A stretch of DNA of 64,000 bases from Deroplatys truncata (Eukaryota; Arthropoda; Insecta; Mantodea; Mantidae): positions 228,105,152-228,169,151 of the forward strand of contig CM060981.1 in NCBI GenBank assembly GCA_030765065.1. Reading direction: 5' to 3'. The notes under the pieces were generated by a model, which saw only the letters and a program-made list of their open reading frames with translations, made no database searches and was not told the origin of the DNA. Below, one piece after another: positions 1 through 11,066 of this stretch (its first letter is position 1; every line of letters begins with the position of its first letter). The translations under genes were made by a program, and so were the position numbers.

Positions 1-258
1 TTAGTTTGAGCGAGTGTATTTGTCAATAAGCCGGCTGAATCTCACGCAAGAAATCAGGCTTGATCATAGATTTATAAGTACTGCAAAACGTGTTTCACTT
101 TCAAATTGGGACGGAATAAACTCATACATTTTGTTGAATTATTATATTTACGATTGAATTTCTGTAGAAAAGCGTGGCTAAATTCCCTTTCTTGGGCCCA
201 CCTAGAAAATGTTGAAAGAAATAAGAAATAATGGAATAAAGCTTAGATATAAAAAAAA

Positions 259-486
259 CCTAACCTAAGGCTAAGCTTGCGTGAATTCAGAAACGTAAGC
301 TTATATAGTAAAAAACCTAACCTAAGGCTAAGCATGCGTGAATTCAGAAATGTAACCTTATATAATAAAAAACCTAACCTAAGGCTAACTTGCGTGAATT
401 CAGAAATGTAAGCTTATATAAAAAAAAGACCTAACCTAAGGCTAACCTTGTGTGAATTCAGAAACCTAGGCTTATATAAAAGAAAA
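259..486. repeat. Four tandem 57-bp units with telomere-like CCTAACCTAAGG
   Basis: Four units start at 259, 316, 373 and 430, an exact 57-bp period. Each carries CCTAACCTAAGGCTAA followed by a conserved GTGAATTCAGAAA stretch and a TATATA-containing spacer. CCTAACCTAA equals two units of the insect telomere repeat (TTAGG, complement). It is an internal minisatellite; nothing shows that it is a telomere. Confidence 0.9.
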
Positions 487-1405
487 ACGCAAACCGAGAG
501 AGTTGGCGATATATCTCCACCTTTGGCGGCATTACTTATCCATATGTTGCCAGCATTGCGTTACAGCCAGAGAATGAAATACAGTGCCATCTGTTGGACA
601 TATAAGACATCACTTCCTCGCTAATGAGGGCCCAAGAAAGGCAACTTACCCGAAAAGCGGTATTAAAATGAAGTAAAATGAAATTGAAAACATAAATCCA
701 TAGAGGTGTAAGAGCAAAACAATTATGGTTTTCTGATGCTATAAAACTATAAATAAAACGGTAGAGAGGGAAGCTAGTGACTGCTGGATTCCTTTTGGAA
801 GACCAGCAGTTAGAAAACTGATACGATGCATCCAACCGATATGGCTCCCATTGTCAGGGAACATTTTGCTGAAAGAGATGGTCGTGAACATCCACTTGGG
901 CCGCCTTCAACACTACTCGACAACCAGCTCCTGAGCAAACACTCAAATCACAGAGGTCGTAACCAAACTCTCGAATTCCGGGCTTTTAGAAAGCCTGGTA
1001 TGAATTACAAGCCCGAGCCAACATGCGCTAAGAGAACCACTGGAGTTCCTTCATAGCCACTTCTGAACTTTCAGATTATATACCATAGAGTACGGCAGAA
1101 GGAATATGTAACTAGTAATTTAAAATAGTACATACATTTTGATTAAGATTTAAGATTCTTTTGGTATATATTTAAATAACGATAAAAATCTTAGGCCAGA
1201 TTCGGCAATTGCTGGCTTATACGTCTGCAACTCTAATTCGCTACTTTATCAACAGACGTTAAAAGAAATCTAATATATTACATTCGTATGACTTTGTCTA
1301 CCCGCTTTCGTTTTAGTTTCATATAGCTTGTATAAACCATTCTTGCAAACGCTTATTGTTCTAGCTTCTTCAAGATTATTGACTTAATCGCTTTACAAAG
1401 TTTTT
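487..1405. other. No recognisable feature
   Basis: Open frames here are short, under 100 codons, and show no family motif. I see no repeat shared with the rest of the window. Confidence 0.5.
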
Positions 1406-1935
1406 TACTCTTTCTACTACGTACAGTCGAGTGCAAAAAAAGTGTCGATGCTTTTGGTTACATTTACTGTTTTAGATTCTTGAATGCTGGCAGAATCTTC
1501 TCATCATTTGTGTTCACCGCTTGCCTTAGGTGAACTAACCTCTAATCAGTTTTAGCTGAATTCGATACGCTAGCGTTATCCTATGAATAAATGTCAAGCC
1601 TAGCTGGGAGATGAAAGAGGTGGAGAATCGATATATGTCACTTGAATGGTTGAAACAATATGCCTCCCAAAGACTGTTCATTCTAGCCCCTGAATGATTC
1701 CGGTTCTTACTGGTTGGCATTCAAGCATTAACCTCTGTAACCGAATGAGGGATGGAAGACGTGTTAATCATTGATTGCGAACTTAAACCACGGTTCCTCG
1801 TATCGATACGCTGTTTTTGCACTCGACTGTACGTAGTAGGTATTGCATTCCACTAAAACTTTTTATAACGAGATTTCACCGGAAATATACGTTATGAGGC
1901 ACCATAAATAAAAAGAAAAATTAGAAAAAGGTCCC
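1406..1935 (+). repeat. Family R copy, 5' end, split by a MITE
   Basis: The family R start (TACTCTTTCTACTACG) lies at about 1406-1423 and the sequence resumes at 1830 with the TATTGCATTCCAC and GAGATTTCACCGGAAATA blocks. The MITE at 1424-1829 interrupts it. The copy breaks off near 1935, where an opposite-orientation piece begins. Confidence 0.8.
1424..1829. mobile_element. Tc1-like MITE, 406 bp, TA target duplication
   Basis: The termini are inverted repeats: CAGTCGAGTGCAAAAA at the left and TTTTTGCACTCGACTG at the right, both flanked by TA (1422-1423 and 1830-1831). The CAG start and TA duplication fit the Tc1/mariner superfamily. No transposase frame is present, so it is non-autonomous. 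The restored target reads CTACTACGTACGTAGTAGG, itself a palindrome around the TA. Confidence 0.88.
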
Positions 1936-2051
1936 CGCGTATGTGCGTTTGGAGGGATTTTCATGGAAATTTCTGTGTCATATCTTTGAAAAATATTGAA
2001 CTTAGGTGCCAGGTTTGGTACTTAGCCTAAGTTTAGTTTTTGAGTTATGCT

Positions 2052-2095
<44 letters not shown>

Positions 2096-2226
2096 ACCTT
2101 TATCTCAGAATGCCTTTTTGGATCCGAGGTTCCTCAAAACATGTATTCTCGGTAAAATCTCGGCATGGAATTTTTAATAGAATGCTATATCTTCTCTACT
2201 ATTATGTGCGTGGTAGAGAAAGTAAA
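1936..2226 (-). repeat. Family R 5'-half, reverse orientation, with (CA)n
   Basis: The reverse complement of the 5' half of family R ends at 2226 in GTAGAGAAAGTAAAG. A (AC)20 microsatellite at 2054-2093 sits exactly where other copies carry a shorter GTGTGTCTGTG stretch. Small open frames here are translations of the repeat. Confidence 0.8.
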
Positions 2227-3120
2227 GTGCAGTAGATTAGATGACAAGAAGGCAACTATGCAACGAATACTGTCTGTCTGGTTGTTCGGAGAACTGACTG
2301 CTCTGTCGGATATAACCTCCAAGATAAAGCGATGTCAAAAAAGCGGCCATGATAACGTGCATCTTCATTATCATTGGAAATACCTTCAGTTTTACGGTTT
2401 TACTCTACATACACTTATGGCAAGGTTGAGGTAATGCTTACGTTGCTGCGATGGAACATAGGAAGGAGAATTAGGTTATCTCACAAAGCAAATGAGCTGC
2501 TATTTATAGTTGCTGCATTGTCCTTAATGGGTCCTATATTACTTCAAAGCAATGGTGAAATCCGACGTATATGTACATCCCGTATCACAAATATGCGTCT
2601 CTAAAGCAATTAGTAAGTGGATGATAAATGTAAAACTCTGCTTACCTTTTCAACCGTAACGTTTTCATAGCATTCTAAAGCGGAAACGGGGTCTTGTCTG
2701 AAAGTCACATCAAAGGGCAGTTAGCTAAATCGCTTAGTCGCCTTTCGCTGATGACTGTGTTTCCAATTGCCCGATGGGACGTGATGTTTGAAGGCAGAGT
2801 TCGGAGTTGAACTAATGTTTCCAGCATCTCGTTGTTCTGCTTTGGGCCATGCCATATTGGTTTCTGTTCGGCTGACTTCGGTATTCTAACTTTTAGCTTA
2901 CCTCTGTACCTTGTTACATTGTTTCATCATCGTCATCAACTACAAGGTTTGGACCTTAAGTTCCGACCCGGCTACACAGAGTTACAGCTGATCACTCCAT
3001 CGCTTTTTGAGCCTTCCTACACTTCTTCTACCAGTTGAACGGTAATTTAATACTTCAAGAGGACTACGGGCGAATCCATTTTACGAAGGTGCGTGCTTTT
3101 ATTTTCCATCGTTTCGACCA
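2227..3120. other. No recognisable feature
   Basis: Short open frames only, with no motif that I recognise and no shared repeat. Confidence 0.5.
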
Positions 3121-3122
3121 TA

Positions 3123-6076
3123 CAGGCTGAATGACCTAAAACTTGCACCGCAAATACTTCGGAAATGGAAAGAGTTATTGATGTGCAGTTTCACAGCATT
3201 GATTGGTAGTCAGGGGCTCGTACATATAGCCTATAAACAGATTTTAATAATACTGAGAAAGTATATTTTGTGAGCAAACATACAATTTTTTAAATACAAC
3301 AATGCCTAGTAACATAAACAGAATAAAGGTAGGGTAAATTAGAATGTCAATGGTCTTTGCTGCAGGATTCTAGTGCAAGTTGTTTACGAGAAATCACATT
3401 TTGAAAAGTTGCCACCCCGATAATTGTTTCTCCCATCAACCTGCTTAGTTGCTAGGTACAATGTTATGTTTGTTTGCATTGTGTTTTCTGTTCATTGATT
3501 GCATTTGTAGTGATATTCCCGCCGATTAAGAACACATAAAAAGGAACCGTATAATAATAATATTTTAGGAATTATTAATAATTAATTAATATTCAATTTA
3601 ATAAATTTCCATAAGTTTAAAGCCATAGGATTAAAACTTTTATCACTCGAAAGCCCTTCATAAGCTGTAAATATGATTTAAGTTTAAAAAATATTGTAAA
3701 ATAAATAAATGCATAATTGCATAAGAAAAACTGCAAAATTTAGGCAAGAATAAGAGTAGCTTCGTTTTAGACTGTCCATTATGTTTTCCGAGAGTGGGGC
3801 CATAAAAATCGAAACCTTTTTTTGTACTTCGTGGGTATGAGGTAAGCTTTAAAGTAAATAGGCGCTATGATGCAATGGACATTCCTTACAGTTAAGCTTT
3901 AAATCTTCAATCAGGAAGACAATAAACGTAGACAATAAGTGCGAGAACCAATGGAAACATAGGAAGACGCAGAGACAAAATTTGAAGTAGAGCAGTAGTT
4001 GATATATGTGAATGCGAGCGTGGTTTCGAGACAGTCTGCCATGAATCTCCGGTCAGGAAACACGCATCACGTTGAGTCAAAAAAAGAGAAAAGAAAAGGA
4101 TAAAAGTTCCAAAATTTACGAAGTGCAACACCACAATGCAATCATAGAGTAATTCGTGTGGAATAATTATATAAAGTGTTAGATTGTCGTTGAAATTATT
4201 TCACCCAAGAAAACAAATAATTTAACACGCCACAAGTAATGAATTCAAGTTCGCGGGAATCAAACGAACGGTGATAGAGCGCCTTGATTAATAAATAATT
4301 AGCCGGAGCAAAACGTTAGTGGACCAAAGGGTGAAAATATTTTTATATGAGAACCGTACGGGGTAGAAAAAGAACAAGAATTTTGCAGGTTTTCTGGCGT
4401 TTTAGTGATGAGGTGAAAACGTCTTCTTCAAGAATAATATCCTAGTGTCACCCTCCCGCAATCCTATCCTGGCAATAACAGTAGGGAATTTCAGACCGAC
4501 TCGCCGACAGTTGACCCTGAGATGCGACGTCCATAAGTGCTTCCTGACTGATATCGGCGATCTCGAGTCCTGAAGACTTCACCCTACAACGACGCAGAGG
4601 TAAGAGTAACACAACAAAGTAGCAGCAAAACGCTACACATTGCGACTTTCTGGTCAGTTAGTTTGTGACAGTTCAGGCAATAAGTCGTGAGTTGAAGATG
4701 TGGTTTACTAATGCAGAAAAAGCCGACATGCTCATGGTGTATGGAGAGTGTAGGAAGAATGCAGTTCGTTCCTGTATGATGTATGCGGAAACGTATCCCA
4801 ATAAACGTCAACCATCTCGACAATTATTTATCAACCTCTTTAACCAATTACGTGAAAGTGGTACTGTGACACGTAGAAAACGTAACAGAAAAAACAATTT
4901 ACTGGAGAAGAGGCAGAGATTAATGTTTTGGCTACCGTTGCAGTAGATTCACAAATTAGTTCATGCACAATCGCACGTGGAAGTGGCATAAGTCAGGCAA
5001 GTGTACTGCGCATTCTCCATCGACATAGGTTCCATCCCTATCACATCTCTCTCCATCAAGAGCTGCATGGACACGATTTTGAGAACGTGTTAACTTTTGA
5101 ACGTGGGCATTAAGACATGATACTCCAATTTCATCATGTATCTTGTTTGGTGATGAGGCAACATTTACTAATCATGGCCAGGTAAACCGCAGAAACATGC
5201 ACTATTGGTATGTTGACAATCCCCGTTCGCTCGTCAGGTGGAACGTCAGCGTTCATGGAATTTAAACGTGTGGTGTGGGATAATGTACCATCAGCTCATA
5301 GGTCCTTTGTTGATACGTAGAAGGAACAATGAATTCGCACAACTATCGCAGCCTCCTGACAGACCATCCGCCACAGATGCTAGAAGACGTTCCTTTGCAG
5401 ACTCGGAGGAACCTTTGGTACCAACATGATGGCTGTGCAGCCCATAGTGCACGAAGTACTACAGCTTGTCTCAACGGATTGTTTCCAAATCGTTGGATTG
5501 GACGAAGAGGACCTGTACCTTGGCCGGCCCATTCACCGGATCTGGCCCCTTTAGACTTTTTTCTGTGGGCAAGGCTAAAAGACACTGTATACAAGGATGT
5601 ACCAACTACACTAGACGATATGAAACTACGTATTACTTCTGCCTGCTCTGAAATTTCCACTGAAATGCTAGAATGTGTGCAGTAGTCTTTCCATTGCAGA
5701 CTAGAAGCGTGTATTGAAGCTGCCGGTGGTCGTTTTGAACACAACCTTTGAAGGGATATGTTCTCCTTACTGTAATAATCCACAGAAGTATTGTAATTCC
5801 CTTTAGTATTCCTTTAGTTTGTGCTACCACAGGTTGTACAAGCTTTCTCATAAATCACTTGAACTATAATCTTGCAACAAACGCCACTGACATTCTAATT
5901 TACCCCACCTTTATTCTGTTGATGTAACTAAGCATTGTTTGTTTGCTCAAAAAATGCACTTTCTCAGTATTATTAAAATCTGTTTATAAGCTAAATGTAC
6001 GAGCCCCTGACTACCAATCAATAGCACTTTCCATTTCCGAAATATTTGCGCTGCAAGTTTTAGGTGACTCACTCTG
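3123..6076 (+). mobile_element. Tc1/mariner element with ~240-bp TIRs and DD41D transposase remnant
   Basis: Inverted repeats of about 205-245 bp lie at 3123-3366 and 5871-6076. Both begin at CAG and share CTAAAACTTGCA and AATACTGAGAAAGT blocks; the left one has a ~38-bp insertion. TA flanks both ends (3121-3122, 6077-6078), giving a 2,954-bp element, long for this superfamily. It contains the broken transposase at 4698-5750. About 1.3 kb between the left repeat and the transposase shows no coding sign. It abuts a LINE fragment on its right. Confidence 0.88.
4698..5750 (+). pseudogene. Tc1/mariner transposase pseudogene (DD41D spacing)
   Basis: The N-terminal part (from 4698, beginning MWFTNAEKADMLMVYGECR) resembles the helix-turn-helix domain called DUF4817 that precedes many insect transposases. 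A second DNA-binding segment with ISQASVLRILHRHRFHPYHI follows in another frame from about 4928. The catalytic part holds the first Asp in GDEATF (5152-5154), the second in QHDGCAAH (5428-5430) and the third in APLDFFLW (5554-5556). Counting codons gives 41 residues between the second and third, the DD41D pattern described for rosa-like elements; the family name is inference. Frame changes near 4930, 5113 and 5320 and in-frame stops make it non-functional. The enclosing inverted repeats at 3123-3366 and 5871-6076 show that this was the element's own gene. Confidence 0.85.
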
Positions 6077-6078
6077 TA

Positions 6079-6290
6079 TTTGTAATGCCTAAATGTTTCC
6101 TTACATTTTCATTCTTTGGATGATCCAGCAGAGTGTATCCCCATTGGACGCAGCAATTAAATCTGATGTTTCAATCTTTTGTTTATTTTTACTCGTGAGG
6201 GTCAATACTTCTGCTCCATATAAGAGAATTGGAATCGCCTGGACTTTAAAAGTTTTAAAATTGTTTCTCTGCGTATCTTCTTACAAAGCG
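6079..6290 (-). pseudogene. LINE reverse transcriptase C-terminal fragment
   Basis: The minus-strand translation at about 6097-6270 reads KTFKVQAIPILLYGAEVLTL, matching the conserved 'vP.LLYGaE.WtL' segment after the reverse transcriptase palm in non-LTR retrotransposons. Only about 60 residues survive, with no start or intact frame. It lies directly against the right TA of the DD41D element, which may have inserted next to or into it. Confidence 0.7.
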
Positions 6291-6527
6291 CTTTATTTAT
6301 TTATTCATTTGTGCCAAGCTACAAACTAATATGCCAACCAACACTAATTCTTCACCAAGACATACTGCAATACTTATTACAAAAAACATTCTTACAATCT
6401 ATGAATGCTTTATCTATTGGCCATTTCCGTTTATTTTTAACTTTGCTTAAATATTCCTCTATAAACTGGATTTCTGAGCTATCACCTAAACTACGGGGGA
6501 TGACCTTAAAGTATGAAGATTTTGACT
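6291..6527. other. No recognisable feature
   Basis: Short AT-rich stretch between the LINE fragment and a family R copy. It may be further decayed LINE, but I see no motif. Confidence 0.4.
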
Positions 6528-7285
6528 AATTACTTTCTCTACAACGTATAGTAAGTAGGGGATGTATAGAATTCCACTCAAAAATTCGATAGTGAGATTT
6601 CACCGGAAATAGATGTTTTGCGGCCACCTGAATAAAACAAACACTTTTAGAAAAATATCCGTGTGTACCTGTGTGTTTGTGAACAACTTAACTCAAAAAC
6701 AAAAGTTGGATAAATACCAAACTTGGAACTTAGATTCAGTATCTTTCAAAGATACGACACGAATGTTTTCAAGAAAATCCTCCCCACCCACACTACCCTT
6801 TACATGAAACATTTTTCGAAAATTTTGGTTTTCGCATAAAGTGGCTCTAACGATTTTGATTAAACTATCATATATTTAAGATATTTTCATGACAAATAAA
6901 ATGTATACCTTCAATTTTCAGGGAAGGTCCCCAAAAGTCCTCCTCTTTCTGAATGGCTTTGCATAACTGGTAAACCGTAAGCGATACAGCAAATTTTAAT
7001 AAAGAAAAAATGTAGAGATCGTTAAAACACATAATTTAGATGCTATATATTTTTGTGGAGTGAACCATTTCCAAGATATTGCTTGTTATTTGTTTGAATT
7101 TTGCAATACGTATGCATTGTCTCAAATGAAAATTCGTTATTCGTTTTCTTTCATGTCCTGGGCAGCAAGAATGGAATGATCCACATAGCAACCAGCTCTT
7201 AAAAGATTTGACTATCGCTTAAAGCCTACCTAAAAGAAGTAGATGGAGAATAAGCGTTTAACGCAGAGAAAGTCATGTTGAGTTT
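6528..7285 (+). repeat. Family R copy, subfamily A
   Basis: Starts with TTACTTTCTCTACAACGTATAG and continues with the blocks typical of the family: ATTTCACCGGAAATA, CCAAACTTGGAACTTAG, CGATTTTGATTAAA, AACTGGTAAACCGTAAG and GAGATATT-like. It ends near GCAGAGAAAGTCATG and has internal deletions in the 3' half. Confidence 0.85.
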
Positions 7286-7885
7286 TTTTATTCCATTGTA
7301 TGTTCCTTAATCTTTCTTCCCACACCATTTTCACAATCAATTGAATTCTCATTCTGGTGTAGAGTACATGTTAGTGACTCCACCTAATAGAAGTTACCGG
7401 ACAGCCTATAAAACAATCGTACAGCTTCTAAGATGCATTTTGTTCTATGTCTAAGATTCCATGGTAAAAAAAATCCGCGTTATTGGTAACGTTTTCAGGA
7501 ATTGGGGAATGAAGCTATTGGTCCAGCAGTCAGATCTTTATCACAGTGTAGTTGAAAGAAAACAATGTGATGTCAGCTAAAACAAACACTCATTTATGTC
7601 CTTCAAGAAGCTTTCGTACATGTGCCGCATATGTTATCATAGCTCATTTTCAATACAGAAAAATCTTAACTCCAGAAACAGCTACACGTTTCCTAGTTAG
7701 ACTGGCGGCGGAAGTCTATGACGAAGTTCTAGAAAAATGTATGCTACGCTAAGGTAAATGTTCGAAAATGTTGGAAGAAAAGTTTTGAAGATTTGGGGCA
7801 GAAAATAAAATAGGAAAATATTAGTAGTTCGTACTTTATTACAAAACGTACCTTACTTTTAAAATACCAGTGTTTCTACATTCAT
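7286..7885. other. No recognisable feature
   Basis: A 66-codon open frame at 7552-7752 has no recognised motif, and I do not call it a gene. Confidence 0.45.
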
Positions 7886-8241
7886 GGCGGCCACTTGGCC
7901 GAATAGTTAGACCGCTCGCCTCTCACCAAGACTGCCCGGGTTTGAACCCAGGGGGCCTGCAAGTGGGATTTCTGGTGGACGAAGCAGCCTCTCGGCCGGT
8001 TTTCTCCAGGTTCCCCCGTCGTTTATTTTACCAATTGCTCCATTACCTTTCCTTTCATCTATTTCGTCTTCATTTTATATCATCTTCCCTCACTCTTCCC
8101 TCACTCTCATCATCCGGGTTCTTCATTCTCTGATTCAATGTTTGTCTGCTCCTCTACAGACCGCTGACCCTAGGCACGTTTGTAAGTCCTAGGGGCTGTA
8201 AGCCTTACATACGAAGAGGGTAAATAGGTAGGTAGGTAGGT
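7886..8241 (+). mobile_element. tRNA-derived SINE (SINE-1), diverged copy
   Basis: The head has a pol III A-box-like TTGGCCGAATAGTTAG and a B-box-like GGGTTTGAACCC, 37 bp apart, as in tRNA-derived SINEs. The body shares GTGGGATTTCTGGTGGACGA, a C/T-rich middle and GTCTGCTCCTC with the copies at 15363 and 52893. The tail is (GGTA)n at 8228-8241. It is the most diverged of the three copies. Confidence 0.88.
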
Positions 8242-10082
8242 GTACTCCTATTTCTTTATTCATTTTAAGCCATTTTGGTTTGAGTAATCTCAATATTTAT
8301 TGAGCTGTTCCAGAACAGTAAAAATATGTTTTGTATCCTCTTACTTCTTCTTTTGGGACAAAGTCCCTGGTCCACCTTCTTCTTAGAATCTTTAGGCCTC
8401 CATACCCCTAGTCTCAGCCACGCAATCCCTTCTCTTACCTTAACAATATACTCATCAATGCACCATTCTCTTTTAGAATCAATCTTAATAGAAACATATA
8501 CTTTAAGATACATCTTGTCTTTCATTGATGCTTACGACGTTTGCTTATGTATATCCTCTAACCGATGCACTCTCTGCCAAAATACTCATTGTAGGTTGCT
8601 TCTCCCAGCCCAAACATCCCCCAAACCAATTATCTTATTTACAGTTACTAGCAATGTCTTCTTTTAACTGTGCTAACTTGCACATAATTTAAAAGATGAT
8701 TTCTTTTAGCCAAATGTTGCCATTTTCTAAATTTACGGATTTTTGGCATTTGTTATTTTTTTTTTTTTTAGATTTTCCTCGCCATAAATCTAGATTGTGT
8801 TTGGTTTCCTATAGTGTTTTTTGTTTAATGCTGGCAAAAACCCCTTATCTTTTGCGTTCCACAGTATCCGTAAGTGAGCCGATCTCTTATTAGTTTGAAT
8901 TAAAATCCGACACACCAACCGAATAGCCAAAGAACCGGGGTCAGGCCTAGAAGAGCGCGAAAGGGGAAGAGTACGGAAACATTTCACCTTAGTGGCTGGG
9001 AAACATGTTTCGAAACGGCGGCCCAAGCCAATTCCTGAATGAGTCCGTTTCTTATGTCAAAAGTTTGGTTAATGGCACTGAAACTTTAACCTATGAATAC
9101 TAGTCAGTTTCAGGCTCAGAAGCGAAGAAAAAGGGGGGAGTAAGACAAACATTAAGAGTGCGAGAACCACGTAAGAGATGGAGGCTGGGCATGACAGTGC
9201 GGTTTAGTTTTTCTTGCCAACATAAACCATTCGCATTATATTCCATATACTCGAATCACTCGAATGTACATAAGCCGCTGTTGCAAAAATCTCTCTTCCA
9301 AAAAATGAATGATGCTGCTTATATTTTTGTGTGTAGTACTCCCTTGTGTACACGCATAGTATACTTTAAACTTTCAAAGCATTCCCCTTGAATTACTAAT
9401 TTGCCTTTACAGTTCTTCTGCCCTTCACAGCATGAAGTGACATGCTATATAAACTAAATAAAATAAATGCAAGTCCGTTAGGTGTCAATGTATTTGGCAA
9501 CAATTCCGACCAAGATGTTTTTAAAAGTCCATTAAAATCGATATTTCTGTAAGGATAACTTTGACAGAGGAATCGGCTACCACTAACTGAAGATCTGAGA
9601 CCAGTGAAAACTTGATTTCTTGTAAATTTATCCCTGTGTTTGCTGTTTTTTCTAGGGAGAAACAAGGCGAGGAATGTATTTATCACTTTAGTACGAGAAT
9701 AACAGATCATTTACATAATTTTTATCCCTTGGTTCATTTCTATGAATTTGAAAATAATTCTGTAGACCATTCAAAGCTAAGAACTCCATTATTTTGGTTC
9801 TGAAAAAAAACTTCCTTAATTCATTTTTGTAACATCACAAGAATCTACGAATTATCATTTGCCTAGAAAGTACCTCGGGAAAAAGTTTGCTGTATTGCTG
9901 GAGGGGTAATAATTCTCATATTCGATGTTGAAGAAAACATTCTAATTTAGACTTAACCAGGAGAAGCAATCCATCTCAGTTGAAACATAGAATCACAATG
10001 AAAAATCAATGCTATTATTGGGATTTCAACCACGTATCCTCCTGTATCCATCCGGTTTGTGTGAAAGAATAATTATCACTGA
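8242..10082. other. No recognisable feature (1.8 kb)
   Basis: Only short open frames (104 codons or less) with no domain motifs. A run of T lies at 8757-8769. I found no match to the other repeats of the window. Confidence 0.45.
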
Positions 10083-10345
10083 TTGACCAACAGAGGGTAC
10101 CTATGAAGTCAGGTGCTTGAAGTACTTACGGTACTGTAAGTCGTATTGGGGTGTCTTATCTCAAATATGATTTGAGATCTCCTTGTGGTTTACCAGAAAA
10201 AATGCGAGTCATTTGGGGAATTTAATGTCTACCGGCATGTTGCAGCTTGGTTAGAGCAACAGAAAGGAAACCGGAAGATCCGTGGTTCAAATCCCGGCTA
10301 TGGCATTGAATTTTTCAATCTGATTCTTTCAACCCCTGCCCTACG
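10083..10345 (+). mobile_element. Second tRNA-derived SINE (SINE-2)
   Basis: Carries GATCCGTGGTTCAAATCCCGG, a good pol III B box in a T-arm-like context, then GGCATTGAATTTTTCAATCTG. The upstream part (GTACTTACGGTACTGTAAGT, CTTGTGGTTTACC) recurs at 56605-57085. The A-box region (GCTTGGTTAGAGCAACA) is diverged from GGTAGCTCAGTGGTTACAAC in the other copy. Confidence 0.75.
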
Positions 10346-10497
10346 CACAGCTTGTGTGAAGTAACATCTCAGTTCTCTCACTTAAGATTCTGTAGCTTAG
10401 TTTCGGAAAACTAGCAAGAGAATGACTTTTGTAACACTTCTTTGGCCTATTCTATTACTCCTTTACCTTATAATTACACACTTTAAAATGTTGTGTT

Positions 10498-11066
10498 AGT
10501 TTTTACTTTCTATACTACTTACAGTAAAGAGGGGAGGTATTGCATTTCACCTAAAAATTCGATACCGAGATATCACCGAAAATGCATGCTTTGAGGCCCC
10601 CTGAATCCAGAAAAAGCACTATTAAGAGAAAGGTCCTGCGTGTCTGTGTGTCTGAACACCATAACCCAAAAACGAAAAGTGGATAAATACCAAACTTGGT
10701 ATTTAGGTTCAGTATATTTCAAAGATGCAACACGAAGACTTACAGAAAACGTCTCACTCAAGAATTCCCTTTACATGAAACATTTTACGAAAATTTTGAT
10801 TTGCTCAAAAATGGCTAACGATTTTGATTAAAAAAATTATGTTTATCTTGAATTTTCCGGAAATGTCCACAAACGCCCTCTTCGTTCTGAATGACATTCA
10901 CATAACTGGTAAACCGTAAGAGATAGACAAAAGTTTACTATACCAAGCATGTAGATCTCGTTAAAACACTCAATTTATGTCATATACATTTTTTTGATGG
11001 AGTAAACCATTTTCGAGATATTCCTTGTTATTTGTTTGAAGTTTTCGATATCATTTGGATAAGTAT
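10498..11066 (+). repeat. Family R copy, 3'-truncated
   Basis: Begins TTTTTACTTTCTATACTAC and contains the shared blocks through the TATTTGTTTGAA stretch near 11040. The 3' end, with its inverted terminal motif, is missing. Confidence 0.82.
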
